64,000 bases of DNA, taken from NCBI GenBank assembly GCA_030537195.1, contig JAUNOK010000010.1, forward strand, positions 1 to 64,000. The letters are read 5' to 3'. This document shows positions 16,697 to 28,629 of the stretch, piece by piece. Origin of the DNA: Eubacteriales bacterium (lineage in GTDB: Bacteria; Bacillota; Clostridia; Lachnospirales; Lachnospiraceae). Under the pieces are notes generated by a model. The model ran no database searches. It saw only the letters and a program-made list of their open reading frames with translations, and was not told the origin of the DNA. A program made the position numbers and the translations under genes. Within the stretch, counting starts at the first letter, position 1. The number at the start of each line of letters is the position of its first letter.

Positions 16697-17707
16697 TTAA
16701 TAAAATATAGCTTTGATAACTGGTTTCATTTCGTCAATCCATTCATTATTAACAGCATCATAATATTTAGTATCTGCATTAACTGCAAACGGAATTCCAG
16801 CCTGTGTCAATGCCGATGTCATATATGCTGCAAACTCAGCCTGTTCCTGCACAGAATAATCATTACCTTTATTATAATTTCCTGGCATCCATGCTCCAAC
16901 CCACACCTTGACACCTGTACTTTCCTGCCAGTTTAAAGCTGTTTTTATTTGATCATTAATAAGTTGTTTTTCATTATCATTACCATCTGTCCATTTTTTC
17001 TTTTCATTTGTTTTATCAGGTCCAGATGCGTAAAAATGCCATTCCGCCATTATATAACCATTATGATTAGATGGTATCACAAGTTCTGAAAGATAATTCG
17101 GGTCTGAACGTAATCTTGGTGCTATCATAATTATTCTATATGGATTTGATTCTCTTATCGCATCAACTGTCTGCTCATATAATTGATTAAGCCTATCTGG
17201 AAGTTTGTTTATTGCATCCGATGGTTCGATTATTAAATCAAATGATAATAAATAAGAAGTTGATGCATAATGTTGTGCTATTAGCCTCCACCATTCTGTT
17301 ACTTTATTCATGTTTTCATCAGTAGGATTTTCTTTAAATTCATGTCCCTGATATGCAATAACAGGAATTATTCCGTTAGCAAGACATTCATTAATCTGAA
17401 CATCAAGCCTGTTTAACAAATCTTCTGTTACATCATCTTTTATCCTTATTCTTACATGTTTTACCCCAGCTTCTTTAAAATCCTCTACCATCTTAACATT
17501 GTATGATTCCATCTGTTTGGGAAATTCTGACCATGTCACATCCAATCCTTTTCCAAGCATACTTTGATATTCCTCAGGTTTGATTGGAATTTCATTTTTA
17601 TCCACATACGTTTTGTTGTTGTCAAACTGACTTGCTGTATTGTTAGTGCAAGACGTCTGTAATATAGCTATAATAAAACAACAAATCATAATAACAATCT
17701 TTTTCAT
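16697..17707 (-). CDS. GH5-like lipoprotein, catalytic residues altered
   Basis: The ATG at 17707 is preceded by GAGGAGG seven bases away; a TTG five codons earlier overlaps it. The 336-residue protein has a lipoprotein signal with lipobox LQTSC (Cys about 20) and a TIM-barrel region like GH5 cellulases: GLDVTW, VKHVRIRIKDD, WWRLIAQHYA, FDLIIEPSD, AEWHFYASGP, VKVWVGAWMPG. In active GH5 enzymes the acid/base sits in NEP and the nucleophile in GE-F/W. Here these are I-E-P and G-A-W, so the nucleophile Glu appears to be Ala. It may bind rather than cleave polysaccharide at the cell surface. Confidence 0.65.
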   Translation of the reverse strand: MKKIVIMICCFIIAILQTSCTNNTASQFDNNKTYVDKNEIPIKPEEYQSMLGKGLDVTWSEFPKQMESYNVKMVEDFKEAGVKHVRIRIKDDVTEDLLNRLDVQINECLANGIIPVIAYQGHEFKENPTDENMNKVTEWWRLIAQHYASTSYLLSFDLIIEPSDAINKLPDRLNQLYEQTVDAIRESNPYRIIMIAPRLRSDPNYLSELVIPSNHNGYIMAEWHFYASGPDKTNEKKKWTDGNDNEKQLINDQIKTALNWQESTGVKVWVGAWMPGNYNKGNDYSVQEQAEFAAYMTSALTQAGIPFAVNADTKYYDAVNNEWIDEMKPVIKAIFY

Positions 17708-17854
17708 AGCTGGCCTCCTCAAAACAATTGTATTGATATAAAATTATTATACATCATATCATATAAAAATTTCAATTCCCTGTTCGACCAAACATATCAA
17801 AGGCATTTTTCAGTAAATATGTTTCCATATAAGAAAATTGAGAAAGCAATTCTA

Positions 17855-18323
17855 TTACTTCTTCGCATTCTCTTCCAATTCCAGCATATACTTATCAAAA
17901 TCAGACATAAATAATCTGTCCTGAATGACACGATATTTTTCAAATTCAGTCTCAGCATGAAGCTTTGCAATTTCAACTGATACTTTCCCTGCATCCTGCA
18001 AAATACCATAATCAAACATTTCAATAAAACTATTAAGCCTTTTTTCCCAGTCCTGCATCGTGAGAGGAATATGCCTTAATGTCATATTCTCAGCAAAATC
18101 TAAGTATGCAGTAACCATACGATTCAGCTGTTTCTACAATCAGTTCCGCCGCCGTATGACCATGAACTGCGTAATGCATTTTATTCTGAACTATTGCGTA
18201 GAATCTCCTGGTAGATGCAGAATTCTTATCGTAATTGGGTGTCTAATCGTCTCTGTAAATCTGATATTTTTTATCGTAATGATTATCTGTAACATCCAGC
18301 TTATCCATCTGCCGTTCAAGACG
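17855..18323 (-). pseudogene. rhuM: Remnant of a RhuM family gene
   Basis: The last 87 codons (17855-18118) read MVTAYLDFAENMTLRHIPLTMQDW...FEKYRVIQDRLFMSDFDKYM, the C-terminus of RhuM ('virulence protein RhuM') proteins, normally about 330 residues. Directly upstream, in another frame, lies RRFYAIVQNKMHYAVHGHTA followed by AELIVETA, the preceding RhuM block. The linker of about 35 codons between them is deleted with a frameshift. Further upstream a TAG interrupts TPNYDKNSAS, and only RLERQMDKLDV-like sequence remains. The N-terminal half is missing. RhuM genes sit on genomic islands in enterobacteria and Clostridia, so this marks past horizontal transfer. Confidence 0.8.
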
Positions 18324-18423
18324 TGTTTTAATCGTTTTCGCTTAATTTATTGCGTTATCAAAATTTCTCCATTGAAAATATTGCTGACGGCAGCAATATG
18401 TTTTTTACTATTAATTTCTTCAA

Positions 18424-18721
18424 TTACTCTAACACATTCTCCTTTGTGCTCCTTATCTTGTCATAATACGCTTTATACCTGTAAATTGTCCTCTCACTAA
18501 CATTGTTACGATTTGCAATCTCTACCATAGTCATTCCACTTTCATAACCGGCAACAAAATCATTGTAGATTGCCATCCACTTGGCATTATGTTTCTGTAG
18601 TCCGCTCATCTTTCTGTTTTTGTAATACTCCAGTTCTTCACGTAGCTTCTCGTTTTTCACTTTCTAATTCTGCTATTCTCTTAAATGCTGCTTCCAATGT
18701 TTCAACCTTTTCCATTTTCAT
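18424..18721 (-). pseudogene. Small HTH protein, apparently frameshifted
   Basis: Two overlapping frames make up one likely protein. The first (18638-18721) starts MKMEKVETLEAAFKRIAELE, a coiled coil. The second (18424-18660, GTG start) gives 78 residues with the coil continuing (REELEYYKN) and a helix-turn-helix MTMVEIANRNNVSERTIYRY like those of resolvases and terminase-like regulators. The frames differ by one base in the overlap. Either a single-base indel has split the gene, or the downstream GTG frame is the true protein. It sits beside the rhuM remnant. Confidence 0.5.
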
Positions 18722-18737
18722 TCCTTACGTTTGATAA

Positions 18738-19538
18738 TCACGATAATATATCTGTACGGCTTGTATTTCGGTATTCGCTTGGTGTAACTTTGTATCGTTC
18801 CTTAAATACCCGATTGAATGTTCTCTGACTTTCAAATCCGCTATCATAGCATATATTTGTAATGGCATCACTGGTATTTTCCAAGCGATGGCAAGCATAA
18901 TTTAGTCTTGCATCATTCAGATATTGATTGAAATTACGATGGAATGTTTTGGAGAAAGTTCGTGATAAAACATACTTGCTCACTCCCAAATCTCTTGCCA
19001 TATCATCTAGCGAGAAATTCTTTCTAAAATTACCAGACACGTACGATACTGCCTGATAGACAAGATCTTTACTTCCCACATCCCCTTTCTCGACCAGTTT
19101 CAGCTTTCCAATGCATCTTGCAATCACAATCTGCAGATATGCCTGTATAACTGCTATATCCATGTTATCTGTATCTAAGATGGCATTAATTGCCCGGTAT
19201 ACTTCTGGCTCCACCATCTCTGCCTTTATAATAGGGTAATCCGGTGCCATCGTCTGTATAATTTCAGCATATTTTCCAATCGCAAACGGTGGAGAAATAA
19301 TGTAAACTGCCTTATTCACTCCCGGCGAGAAAATCTGATAATGATGGATAATATCCGGAAATACAAAGCCGATATCTCCCTTTTCCATGTGATATAACTC
19401 TTGACCAACTCCAAGCTCCAGTGTTCCATTTGTCACACATACAATCTCCAATGCATTATGTAAATGCGGAGCGACATGCTTCGATTTTCTTTTTAAAGCT
19501 AATATTTCTTCTTTTGTATCAATAAATGATAAATGCAT
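18738..19538 (-). CDS. AraC family transcriptional regulator
   Basis: The 266-residue protein has a cupin sensor domain (VAPHLHNALEIVCVTNGTLELGVG..., about 22-100) and a C-terminal double HTH (about 165-262): FSLDDMARDLGVSKYVLSRTF and the signature SDAITNICYDSGFESQRTFNRVFKERYKVTPSEYR. Such proteins sense small metabolites, often sugars. It is transcribed away from a 25-codon gene whose start is 110 bases off, and its role may be to control that gene or itself. The galT gene beyond is not in a position to share its promoter. Confidence 0.9.
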   Translation of the reverse strand: MHLSFIDTKEEILALKRKSKHVAPHLHNALEIVCVTNGTLELGVGQELYHMEKGDIGFVFPDIIHHYQIFSPGVNKAVYIISPPFAIGKYAEIIQTMAPDYPIIKAEMVEPEVYRAINAILDTDNMDIAVIQAYLQIVIARCIGKLKLVEKGDVGSKDLVYQAVSYVSGNFRKNFSLDDMARDLGVSKYVLSRTFSKTFHRNFNQYLNDARLNYACHRLENTSDAITNICYDSGFESQRTFNRVFKERYKVTPSEYRNTSRTDILS

Positions 19539-19648
19539 TGGCTACGCCCCCTTTGCAAGATTTGTCTACTTTTTCTTTCGATTTGGCAAGCAATCTCATT
19601 GTATTCATTCTACAATCAGCTTGTAAACAAGGAAAGGAGGACTTCCAA

Positions 19649-19726
19649 ATGAACAAGTTTAAGAATTATATGAACAACCTTTTAGTATTCTACGCTGATT
19701 ACTTCGAACATGTATATCATGCATAA
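19649..19726 (+). CDS. 25-residue peptide gene with its own ribosome site and terminator
   Basis: A near-perfect ribosome site (AAAGGAGG at about 19633-19640) precedes ATG at 19649. The peptide, MNKFKNYMNNLLVFYADYF plus EHVYHA, is rich in aromatic residues and amphipathic rather than a membrane helix. A terminator follows 47 bases after the stop codon. Its neighbours are both on the minus strand, so it forms a separate short transcription unit divergent from an AraC regulator. I recognise no family; it could be a signalling peptide, a toxin, or a relic leader peptide. Confidence 0.5.
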   Translation: MNKFKNYMNNLLVFYADYFEHVYHA

Positions 19727-19772
19727 AATACTAAAAGAACTGCCTTGTTAAAACTGAATACTTAGTTTGCAG

Positions 19773-19803
19773 ACCATTTCACAAAAATGAAATGGTTCTT
19801 TTT
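19773..19803 (+). terminator. Terminator of the 25-residue peptide gene
   Basis: ACCATTTC pairs with GAAATGGT around an 8-base loop and is followed by TCTTTTT on the plus strand. It ends within the stop codon of the convergent galT gene. Confidence 0.7.
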
Positions 19804-21292
19804 ACAAATCATCAATAAATCTATTGAATGCAGCAATTCCATCTGGTGTCCTTTTATAAACGCCTGCATCCTCTAAAACCTTTGTAAAGACAATTCCGAT
19901 TTCCTTTTGCACGATAGAATGAATATTCTCCGATGTAATGTCGTACTTAGGAATCCATTCCTCTGCCCAGTCTGCGTGAGATGCCATAGCCTTATTCTGC
20001 CTTAGATCTTCTCCACACAAGATTGCCCGCTCCAAGTCTGACATTTCTTTTTTCAATCTCGCTGGTAGCACCGCAAGTCCCATAACCTCAATCAGACCAA
20101 TATTTTCTTTCTTTATATGATGATACTGTGCGTGCGGATGATAAAGTCCCATCGGGCACTCCTCTGTGGTAATATTGTTTCTAAGCACAAGATCAAGCTC
20201 ATACAGATCTCCACGCTTTCTTGCTATTGGTGTGATGGTATTATGCGGAACGCCGTCTGTCTCGCTAAATATATATGCCTCCGGATCCGAATAGCCTCTC
20301 CACTTTTCTAAAATATGATCCGCCGCATCCACAAGCTCATTTATCTCTCTTCCTTGCAATCGTATTACAGACATCGGCCATTTCACGATTCCAGCATGTA
20401 CATTGGGATATCCGTCCAAAACAACTTCAGATTCATATGGTGCCTTTGCCATTGCAAATACATAGCCTCCACCCTGAAAATGATCATGACTTAAAATTGA
20501 TCCTCCTACAATCGGCAAATCTGCATTTGAGCCTAATGTATAATGCGGAAACTGTCTTACGAAATCCAACAGCTTACCAAATGTTGCCTTGTTAATCACC
20601 ATTGGTATATGATTATAATTAAAAATAATACAATGCTCATTGTAATAAACATACGGTGAATATTGCAGGTAATAATCTTCCTCACACAATGTAAGTGGAA
20701 TAATTCTATGATTCTGTCTTGCAGGATGCATAATATGTCCTGCATAGCCCTCATTTTCCCGACAAAGCAAACATGCAGGATATCCAGACTTCTTTGTCAT
20801 TCCCGCCTTTATAATATCTCTAGGATCTTTCTCTGGCTTTGACAGATTTATAGTTATATCCATCGTTCCAAAATCTGTTTCTGTCGTCCACTTTTCATCC
20901 TTCTCAATACGATCTACACGGATGTAATTTGTTATCTGGCTGAACTGATAATAAAACTGAGTTGCATGTTTAGGTGAATTTTCATATTTTTCGGCAAATT
21001 TTCTGCGAACAGTTGACGGAGCTGGTGTCAAAACTCCCATAACTTTTGTATCAAAGAGATCTCTCTGCGCAATCGTATCATCTTTCATGACTCCATTTTC
21101 AATAGCATATGCAATCATATCCTCTAAGATCAGGTGCAGTTTTCTCGGCTCTACATCTTCTTCTGATGCCACATAGTCATTTAATCCAAACAACTCCAAC
21201 AATGAATTTGTTACATAGACCTCATCTGCAAGATCAATCAGACCGTTTTTCAATCCATAATTTACCAGTTCGTTAATCAAATGATTAATCAT
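19802..21292 (-). CDS. galT: UDP-glucose--hexose-1-phosphate uridylyltransferase (Firmicute type)
   Basis: The 496-residue protein is the long Firmicute GalT class (about 490-510 residues), not the short enterobacterial one. It exchanges UMP between UDP-glucose and galactose 1-phosphate in the Leloir pathway. Family blocks: GYPACLLCRENEGYAGHIMHPARQNHRIIPL, NADLPIVGGSILSHDHFQGGGYVFAM (about 260-285) with the His pair, and LYHPHAQYHHIKKENIGLIEVMGLAVLP. The ATG at 21292 has GGAG upstream; a TTG five codons earlier overlaps that site. It is the last gene of the lacZ-symporter-galK-galT cluster, 27 bases after galK. Confidence 0.95.
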   Translation of the reverse strand: MINHLINELVNYGLKNGLIDLADEVYVTNSLLELFGLNDYVASEEDVEPRKLHLILEDMIAYAIENGVMKDDTIAQRDLFDTKVMGVLTPAPSTVRRKFAEKYENSPKHATQFYYQFSQITNYIRVDRIEKDEKWTTETDFGTMDITINLSKPEKDPRDIIKAGMTKKSGYPACLLCRENEGYAGHIMHPARQNHRIIPLTLCEEDYYLQYSPYVYYNEHCIIFNYNHIPMVINKATFGKLLDFVRQFPHYTLGSNADLPIVGGSILSHDHFQGGGYVFAMAKAPYESEVVLDGYPNVHAGIVKWPMSVIRLQGREINELVDAADHILEKWRGYSDPEAYIFSETDGVPHNTITPIARKRGDLYELDLVLRNNITTEECPMGLYHPHAQYHHIKKENIGLIEVMGLAVLPARLKKEMSDLERAILCGEDLRQNKAMASHADWAEEWIPKYDITSENIHSIVQKEIGIVFTKVLEDAGVYKRTPDGIAAFNRFIDDL

Positions 21293-21319
21293 CACACATT
21301 TCTCCAATCCATCATAATC

Positions 21320-22600
21320 CTAAATTACCCTAATGCCACCATACTTACGAATCTTCATCACATCGCAAGCTCCGCTTCCAAACACTTCTTCCATCCCAGT
21401 CTTGTAATGTTCCACAAGCTCGTTTGGAACAAACGCCTGAATTGTTCCTGCGAAACCACCTCCGTGCACTCGGCATACGCCTTTATCTTCCAATAGGATT
21501 TCACTCACCGCCAGTGCTATCGATACATTCTGATGGCTGACATCACGACATGTAAATACGTTTTGAAGATACTTAAAGGATGAATCTCCCGATCTCTTTA
21601 CCAATAAAAGGAACTCTGAAAAGTTGTCTTTCTTTAAAGCATCTACTTCCTTTTGTACCCGTTCATTCTCACATATAAAGTGTAAAGCACGAAGTGCCGC
21701 CCTATCTCCTGCCTCTGCACGTATCTTAGATAAATTACTAAGGATTTCTTTCTTTGATACTTCTCCTAATACTTCTTTACCGAAACATGCTGCCGCCTGT
21801 TTCATCTCCATCGGTATTGCTGCATAGTCCGGTGTAAGATCTGCGTGAGAACCCTTGGTATCTGTAATACATAAACTGTATCCATGTACATCAAGATCAA
21901 ATTCAACACGCTCCACCTCTGGTTTTTGAGGATTCTCAAAATTGATATGCACCAGACTTCCAACCGAGCAAGCCATCTGATCCATCAATCCACATGGTTT
22001 TCCAAAGTACACATTCTCTGCGTACTGTCCGATCATAGCAATCTCAATCGCTGATATATTGCCTTGATTGTACATGTAGGATAAGATAGTTCCAATCAGA
22101 GTTTCAAATGCTGCCGAGGAAGATAACCCTGCTCCAATCAGCACATCGCTGGTAATATATGCCTGAAATCCACCGATTGTATGCCCATTCTCTTTTGTCT
22201 TTGCTAATACGCCACGAATCAATGCTTGGGTGCTTCCTTCTTCTTTATCTTTCTTATCTAAGTCATCCAAATGAATCGCAATCAGATTATTATAACCGTC
22301 CGATACAATACGGACTACTTGATCGTCTAATTTTTTTGCAACAGCGATAGCATCATGGTTAATAGATGCAGCCAAAACCTCCCCATGCTGATGATCCGTA
22401 TGATTTCCTCCAATCTCACTTCTGCCCGGAGCACTATATATCCAAACATCATCATCGCCGAATCGTGTAATATACTGTTCAATGGCTTCTATATATCGTT
22501 TTCTTTCATATGGAAGTTTGTCTTTGTCCACATAAATATCAGTCAATACATCATCACACATTCTCCCGTTAATCATCTCTATTATTGTGTTCGCCTTCAA
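21320..22600 (-). CDS. galK: Galactokinase
   Basis: GalK phosphorylates galactose at C1 with ATP. The GHMP-kinase fold is clear: the sugar-binding signature APGRSEIGGNHTDHQHG (about 56-72), the ATP loop DVLIGAGLSSSAAFE (about 150-165) and C-terminal VHGGGFAGTIQAFVP. I place the start at TTG 22600, eight bases after AAGGAGG, giving 426 residues; the longer frame runs through the ribosome site. A hairpin (about 22619-22670) lies between the transporter gene and galK and could lower read-through. No galE is in the window. Confidence 0.94.
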   Translation of the reverse strand: MKANTIIEMINGRMCDDVLTDIYVDKDKLPYERKRYIEAIEQYITRFGDDDVWIYSAPGRSEIGGNHTDHQHGEVLAASINHDAIAVAKKLDDQVVRIVSDGYNNLIAIHLDDLDKKDKEEGSTQALIRGVLAKTKENGHTIGGFQAYITSDVLIGAGLSSSAAFETLIGTILSYMYNQGNISAIEIAMIGQYAENVYFGKPCGLMDQMACSVGSLVHINFENPQKPEVERVEFDLDVHGYSLCITDTKGSHADLTPDYAAIPMEMKQAAACFGKEVLGEVSKKEILSNLSKIRAEAGDRAALRALHFICENERVQKEVDALKKDNFSEFLLLVKRSGDSSFKYLQNVFTCRDVSHQNVSIALAVSEILLEDKGVCRVHGGGFAGTIQAFVPNELVEHYKTGMEEVFGSGACDVMKIRKYGGIRVI

Positions 22601-22618
22601 AATATACACCTCCTTCTT

Positions 22619-22670
22619 GCACAAAAAGCATTGCCTTTCTCGGATGTTCAATTAGACAATGCTTTTCATT
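22619..22670 (-). terminator. Intercistronic hairpin before galK
   Basis: AAAAGCATTG pairs with CAATGCTTTT across a loop of about 25 bases, with further Ts after the stem on the minus strand. It stands between the symporter stop codon and galK and may act as a partial terminator or an mRNA-stability element. Confidence 0.45.
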
Positions 22671-22681
22671 ACATATAAACC

Positions 22682-24076
22682 CTAATACTCTGTTGTGTCT
22701 GTTACTTCATCAGACTTAATTCCCTTTTCAGCTTTTAATTTTTCATTTGCAGCTTCTACGTTCATTCTGGAAAGAACAATCATAATTAACACATCAAGTA
22801 TCAATGGCAACCATAAATACATAAACTGCATCATATCAAGTGCTGACTGCGGCTGTGTTGCATTTGTTCCGACATAACCACTAAGCTCTAATAACCAGCC
22901 ACATACTGCAGTTCCAATTCCTCCACCAATCTTTACACCAAGTGATGTACAAGAATACATAGTTCCATCAATTCTCTTTCCCTGTGTCAGATAAGTATAC
23001 TCTGAACAAGATGCAATCACTGCGTTCATATCTCCCTGCCATGGTCCCTGTCCAAGGGCTGCAAGGGCTGTAAATGCCAGCATAAGAGGAACACTTCCCA
23101 TATATCCTGCTACAACAACCAACGCTCTACCAATAACGGCAATGATATATCCCCTAAGATTCAACTTGTACATACCCTTCCATTTACCAACGAGTGTCGG
23201 AGTAAAGATAAGAGCTATAATAAGTGGGATATTCACAGCCCAGGCGAACTGACCAAAGAGGTTTTTATTCTTCAGCACCCATGTCATATAGTAGATACCG
23301 GCACCAATCATAGCACTGTAGAGCTGCTGTAAAATATAAGTTCCACAGATCATCATATAATACTTGTTCTTTACAAGCAGCTTAAATGCCTGAACCAATC
23401 CATACTTTTCTTCATCGCCCTTAACTTCTCCCTCGTTAAGCTCCTCCTCTGGAAGTTCTTTTACGGAGAGTGCTGAGATTGTATTTACAATCAGACCGAT
23501 AATTGCATAGATAATTGCTACAGTTCTCCATGCTGCCGCATCCCCACCACAATAATCAACAAATTTTACGGTTACAGATTGAATCAAGAGACTTGTAGAA
23601 AATGCAAAAATAAAACGATAAGATCCCATCTGCACACGCTCTTTGCTGTTCTTTGTAATCAAAGAAGTCAATGCGGAATATGCAATATTATTTGCTGTAT
23701 AGAACACTCCATTTAACAATGTGTATGCAATAAAGAACCATGCATATTTTGCTGTATTTCCCCAGCTTGTAGGAACAGCAAAACAACATACCAGCGTAAT
23801 TGCACAACCAATGTAACCATAAAGCATCCATGGCTTTGCCTTGCCCAGCTTACTGTGCGTCTTATCTATCATCGAACCAAAGAATATGTCTGTAAATCCA
23901 TCAAACAGCTTAGAAAGTGCTATCAGCGTACCCACTATACCTGCTGCGAGTCCAACAGAATCTGTCAGATAAATCATCACAAATGATGTCAAAAATGCAT
24001 ATACTACATTTCCCGCTATATCACCGGATCCGTATCCGACTTTGTTATACCATTTTAAATACTTTTTTTCTTCCAT
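22682..24076 (-). CDS. GPH family sugar:cation symporter, probably for lactose/galactosides
   Basis: The 464-residue protein has twelve predicted membrane helices and the GPH (MelB/LacS) hallmarks: VGYGSGDIAGNVVYAFLTSFVMIYLTD at the N-terminus, SKLFDGFTDIFFGSMIDKTHSKLGKAKPW (about 55-85) with the cation-site Asp residues, and GQGPWQGDMNAVIASCSEYTYLTQGKRIDGTMYS late in the chain. The IIA-like domain of LacS is absent. The ATG at 24076 follows AGGAG at seven bases; an ATG five codons upstream overlaps it. Placement between lacZ and galK makes lactose or another galactoside the likely cargo. Confidence 0.9.
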   Translation of the reverse strand: MEEKKYLKWYNKVGYGSGDIAGNVVYAFLTSFVMIYLTDSVGLAAGIVGTLIALSKLFDGFTDIFFGSMIDKTHSKLGKAKPWMLYGYIGCAITLVCCFAVPTSWGNTAKYAWFFIAYTLLNGVFYTANNIAYSALTSLITKNSKERVQMGSYRFIFAFSTSLLIQSVTVKFVDYCGGDAAAWRTVAIIYAIIGLIVNTISALSVKELPEEELNEGEVKGDEEKYGLVQAFKLLVKNKYYMMICGTYILQQLYSAMIGAGIYYMTWVLKNKNLFGQFAWAVNIPLIIALIFTPTLVGKWKGMYKLNLRGYIIAVIGRALVVVAGYMGSVPLMLAFTALAALGQGPWQGDMNAVIASCSEYTYLTQGKRIDGTMYSCTSLGVKIGGGIGTAVCGWLLELSGYVGTNATQPQSALDMMQFMYLWLPLILDVLIMIVLSRMNVEAANEKLKAEKGIKSDEVTDTTEY

Positions 24077-24243
24077 AGAATCACTCCTCATCTTAATCAG
24101 GTTTAGAATTTCATGTGTCGAACAGTCTGATGCCTATATTATTCTAAATGTTTTACTTTTGTTCTTTTGTATCCCAAGTATCACCATATGTCTGGACTTA
24201 TATGGCAATATTTAGGGAAATGCTGTGTCAACGAGTTACATTA

Positions 24244-27402
<3,159 letters not shown>

Positions 27403-27417
27403 CTAATCCAGTTCTTA

Positions 27418-27439
27418 TGTCTATAAACTAGAATAGACA
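27418..27439. promoter_or_regulatory. Inverted repeat in the lacZ-araC divergent region
   Basis: TGTCTAT, 8 bases, ATAGACA: a perfect 7-bp inverted repeat about 130 bases before lacZ and 56 bases before the AraC gene. It is well placed as the operator of that regulator. Confidence 0.5.
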
Positions 27440-27494
27440 AAATATGCACAAAATGATACAATAATCCCATCAATCAGAAAAGGAGTGCTGCCCT

Positions 27495-28361
27495 ATGTAC
27501 ATGAACACCGGTTATTTGAACCATTCACATATGGATTTTAAGGATAAAAGCCAACCACTGATTGTCGGTAGCTGCGGAATCTATCGTTTGTCCGAGCACC
27601 CAAAGATACCAACCTATCGCCCAAGAGGACGTGTTGATTTTCAGATTATATATATTGCAGCCGGATGCGGACATTTTCATTTTGATACTGTTGATAACGA
27701 AACAATTGTTCCCGCTGGTAACATTGTCATATTCCGCCCAAAAGAGCTTCAGAAATATGAATACTATGGGGAAGATAAGACAGAAGTCTACTGGATTCAT
27801 TTTACTGGAAGTGATGTAAAAAACATCTTAAGAAAATATGGTTTCCCAGATAACGAGAGAATATTCCCAGTTGGTACATCCATGGAATATGAGCGTGTAT
27901 TTAAGAGAATTATTATAGAATTACAACGTTGTCAGGATAACTACGAAGAAATGCTCACATTATTGCTCCGTCATCTTCTGATCATATTCCAACGTGAGCT
28001 TACCAAAGAGCATGTTTTAAAAAATGAATATCTCAACCACGAGATGGATACCGCCGTGACATATTTTAACGAAAATTATAACCGTGATATCAATATAGAA
28101 GAGTATGCGACATCCAAGGGAATGAGCGTCAGTTGGTTCATACGAAACTTCAAGAAGTTCACGGGTTCTACTCCTATGCAGTTTATTGTTGCGCTCCGTG
28201 TCAACAACGCACAGGTTCTACTAGAAGCAACAAATTATTCTATTAATGAAATATCAAAAATTGTGGGATATGATAACCAGCTATATTTCAGCCGATTATT
28301 TCATAAGTTGAAGGGGGAATCTCCTAGAGATTATCGAAAAACCAGAAAGTCGGAAATATAA
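27495..28361 (+). CDS. AraC family regulator of the lac/gal cluster
   Basis: The 288-residue protein has an N-terminal cupin sensor (RVDFQIIYIAAGCGHFHFD, about 46-64, then VPAGNIVIFRPKELQKYEYYG) and a C-terminal AraC domain (about 190-285) with INIEEYATSKGMSVSWFIRNFKKFTGSTPMQF and INEISKIVGYDNQLYFSRLFHKLKGESPRDYR. It is divergent from lacZ over 209 bases that carry a 22-bp inverted repeat, so it is the likely activator for lactose or galactose. An AAGGAG site precedes the ATG by ten bases; a second ATG two codons on is possible. Confidence 0.92.
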   Translation: MYMNTGYLNHSHMDFKDKSQPLIVGSCGIYRLSEHPKIPTYRPRGRVDFQIIYIAAGCGHFHFDTVDNETIVPAGNIVIFRPKELQKYEYYGEDKTEVYWIHFTGSDVKNILRKYGFPDNERIFPVGTSMEYERVFKRIIIELQRCQDNYEEMLTLLLRHLLIIFQRELTKEHVLKNEYLNHEMDTAVTYFNENYNRDINIEEYATSKGMSVSWFIRNFKKFTGSTPMQFIVALRVNNAQVLLEATNYSINEISKIVGYDNQLYFSRLFHKLKGESPRDYRKTRKSEI

Positions 28362-28502
28362 AACTCGTGTAGTGTCCACATAGTAATCATAGTACACGCA
28401 AGAGAAGTAATTACAGTATTATGACTGTTTTTACAGGTGTAAGAAAAAAGAATTGTTTCAAAATTGTTAATTTTCTTCTTTTTGCTCTTTCCACACTGCG
28501 AA

Positions 28503-28591
28503 TTTGGACGTTACAACAGCGCGTAGCACAGCAGACGTCCAAAAAGGAGCGTACCAACCCATCTATAAAACATTTCGGGCTGACACGCTCC
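28503..28591. repeat. Two adjacent inverted repeats in a 268-base intergenic region
   Basis: TTTGGACGT/ACGTCCAAA (28503-28511 with 28535-28543) and GGAGCGT/ACGCTCC (28546-28552 with 28585-28591) lie between the convergent AraC and RlmD genes. Neither is followed by a clear T-run, so they are not typical terminators. I see nothing else in 28362-28629; possible remnant of a mobile element end. Confidence 0.4.
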
Positions 28592-28629
28592 ATATATACT
28601 TCATATATGCTCCATATAAGCTTATGAAA

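Noticed and set aside
28411-28593. A 60-codon minus-strand frame between araC and rlmD
   Set aside because: No ribosome site and no recognisable protein; the region is dominated by two inverted repeats.
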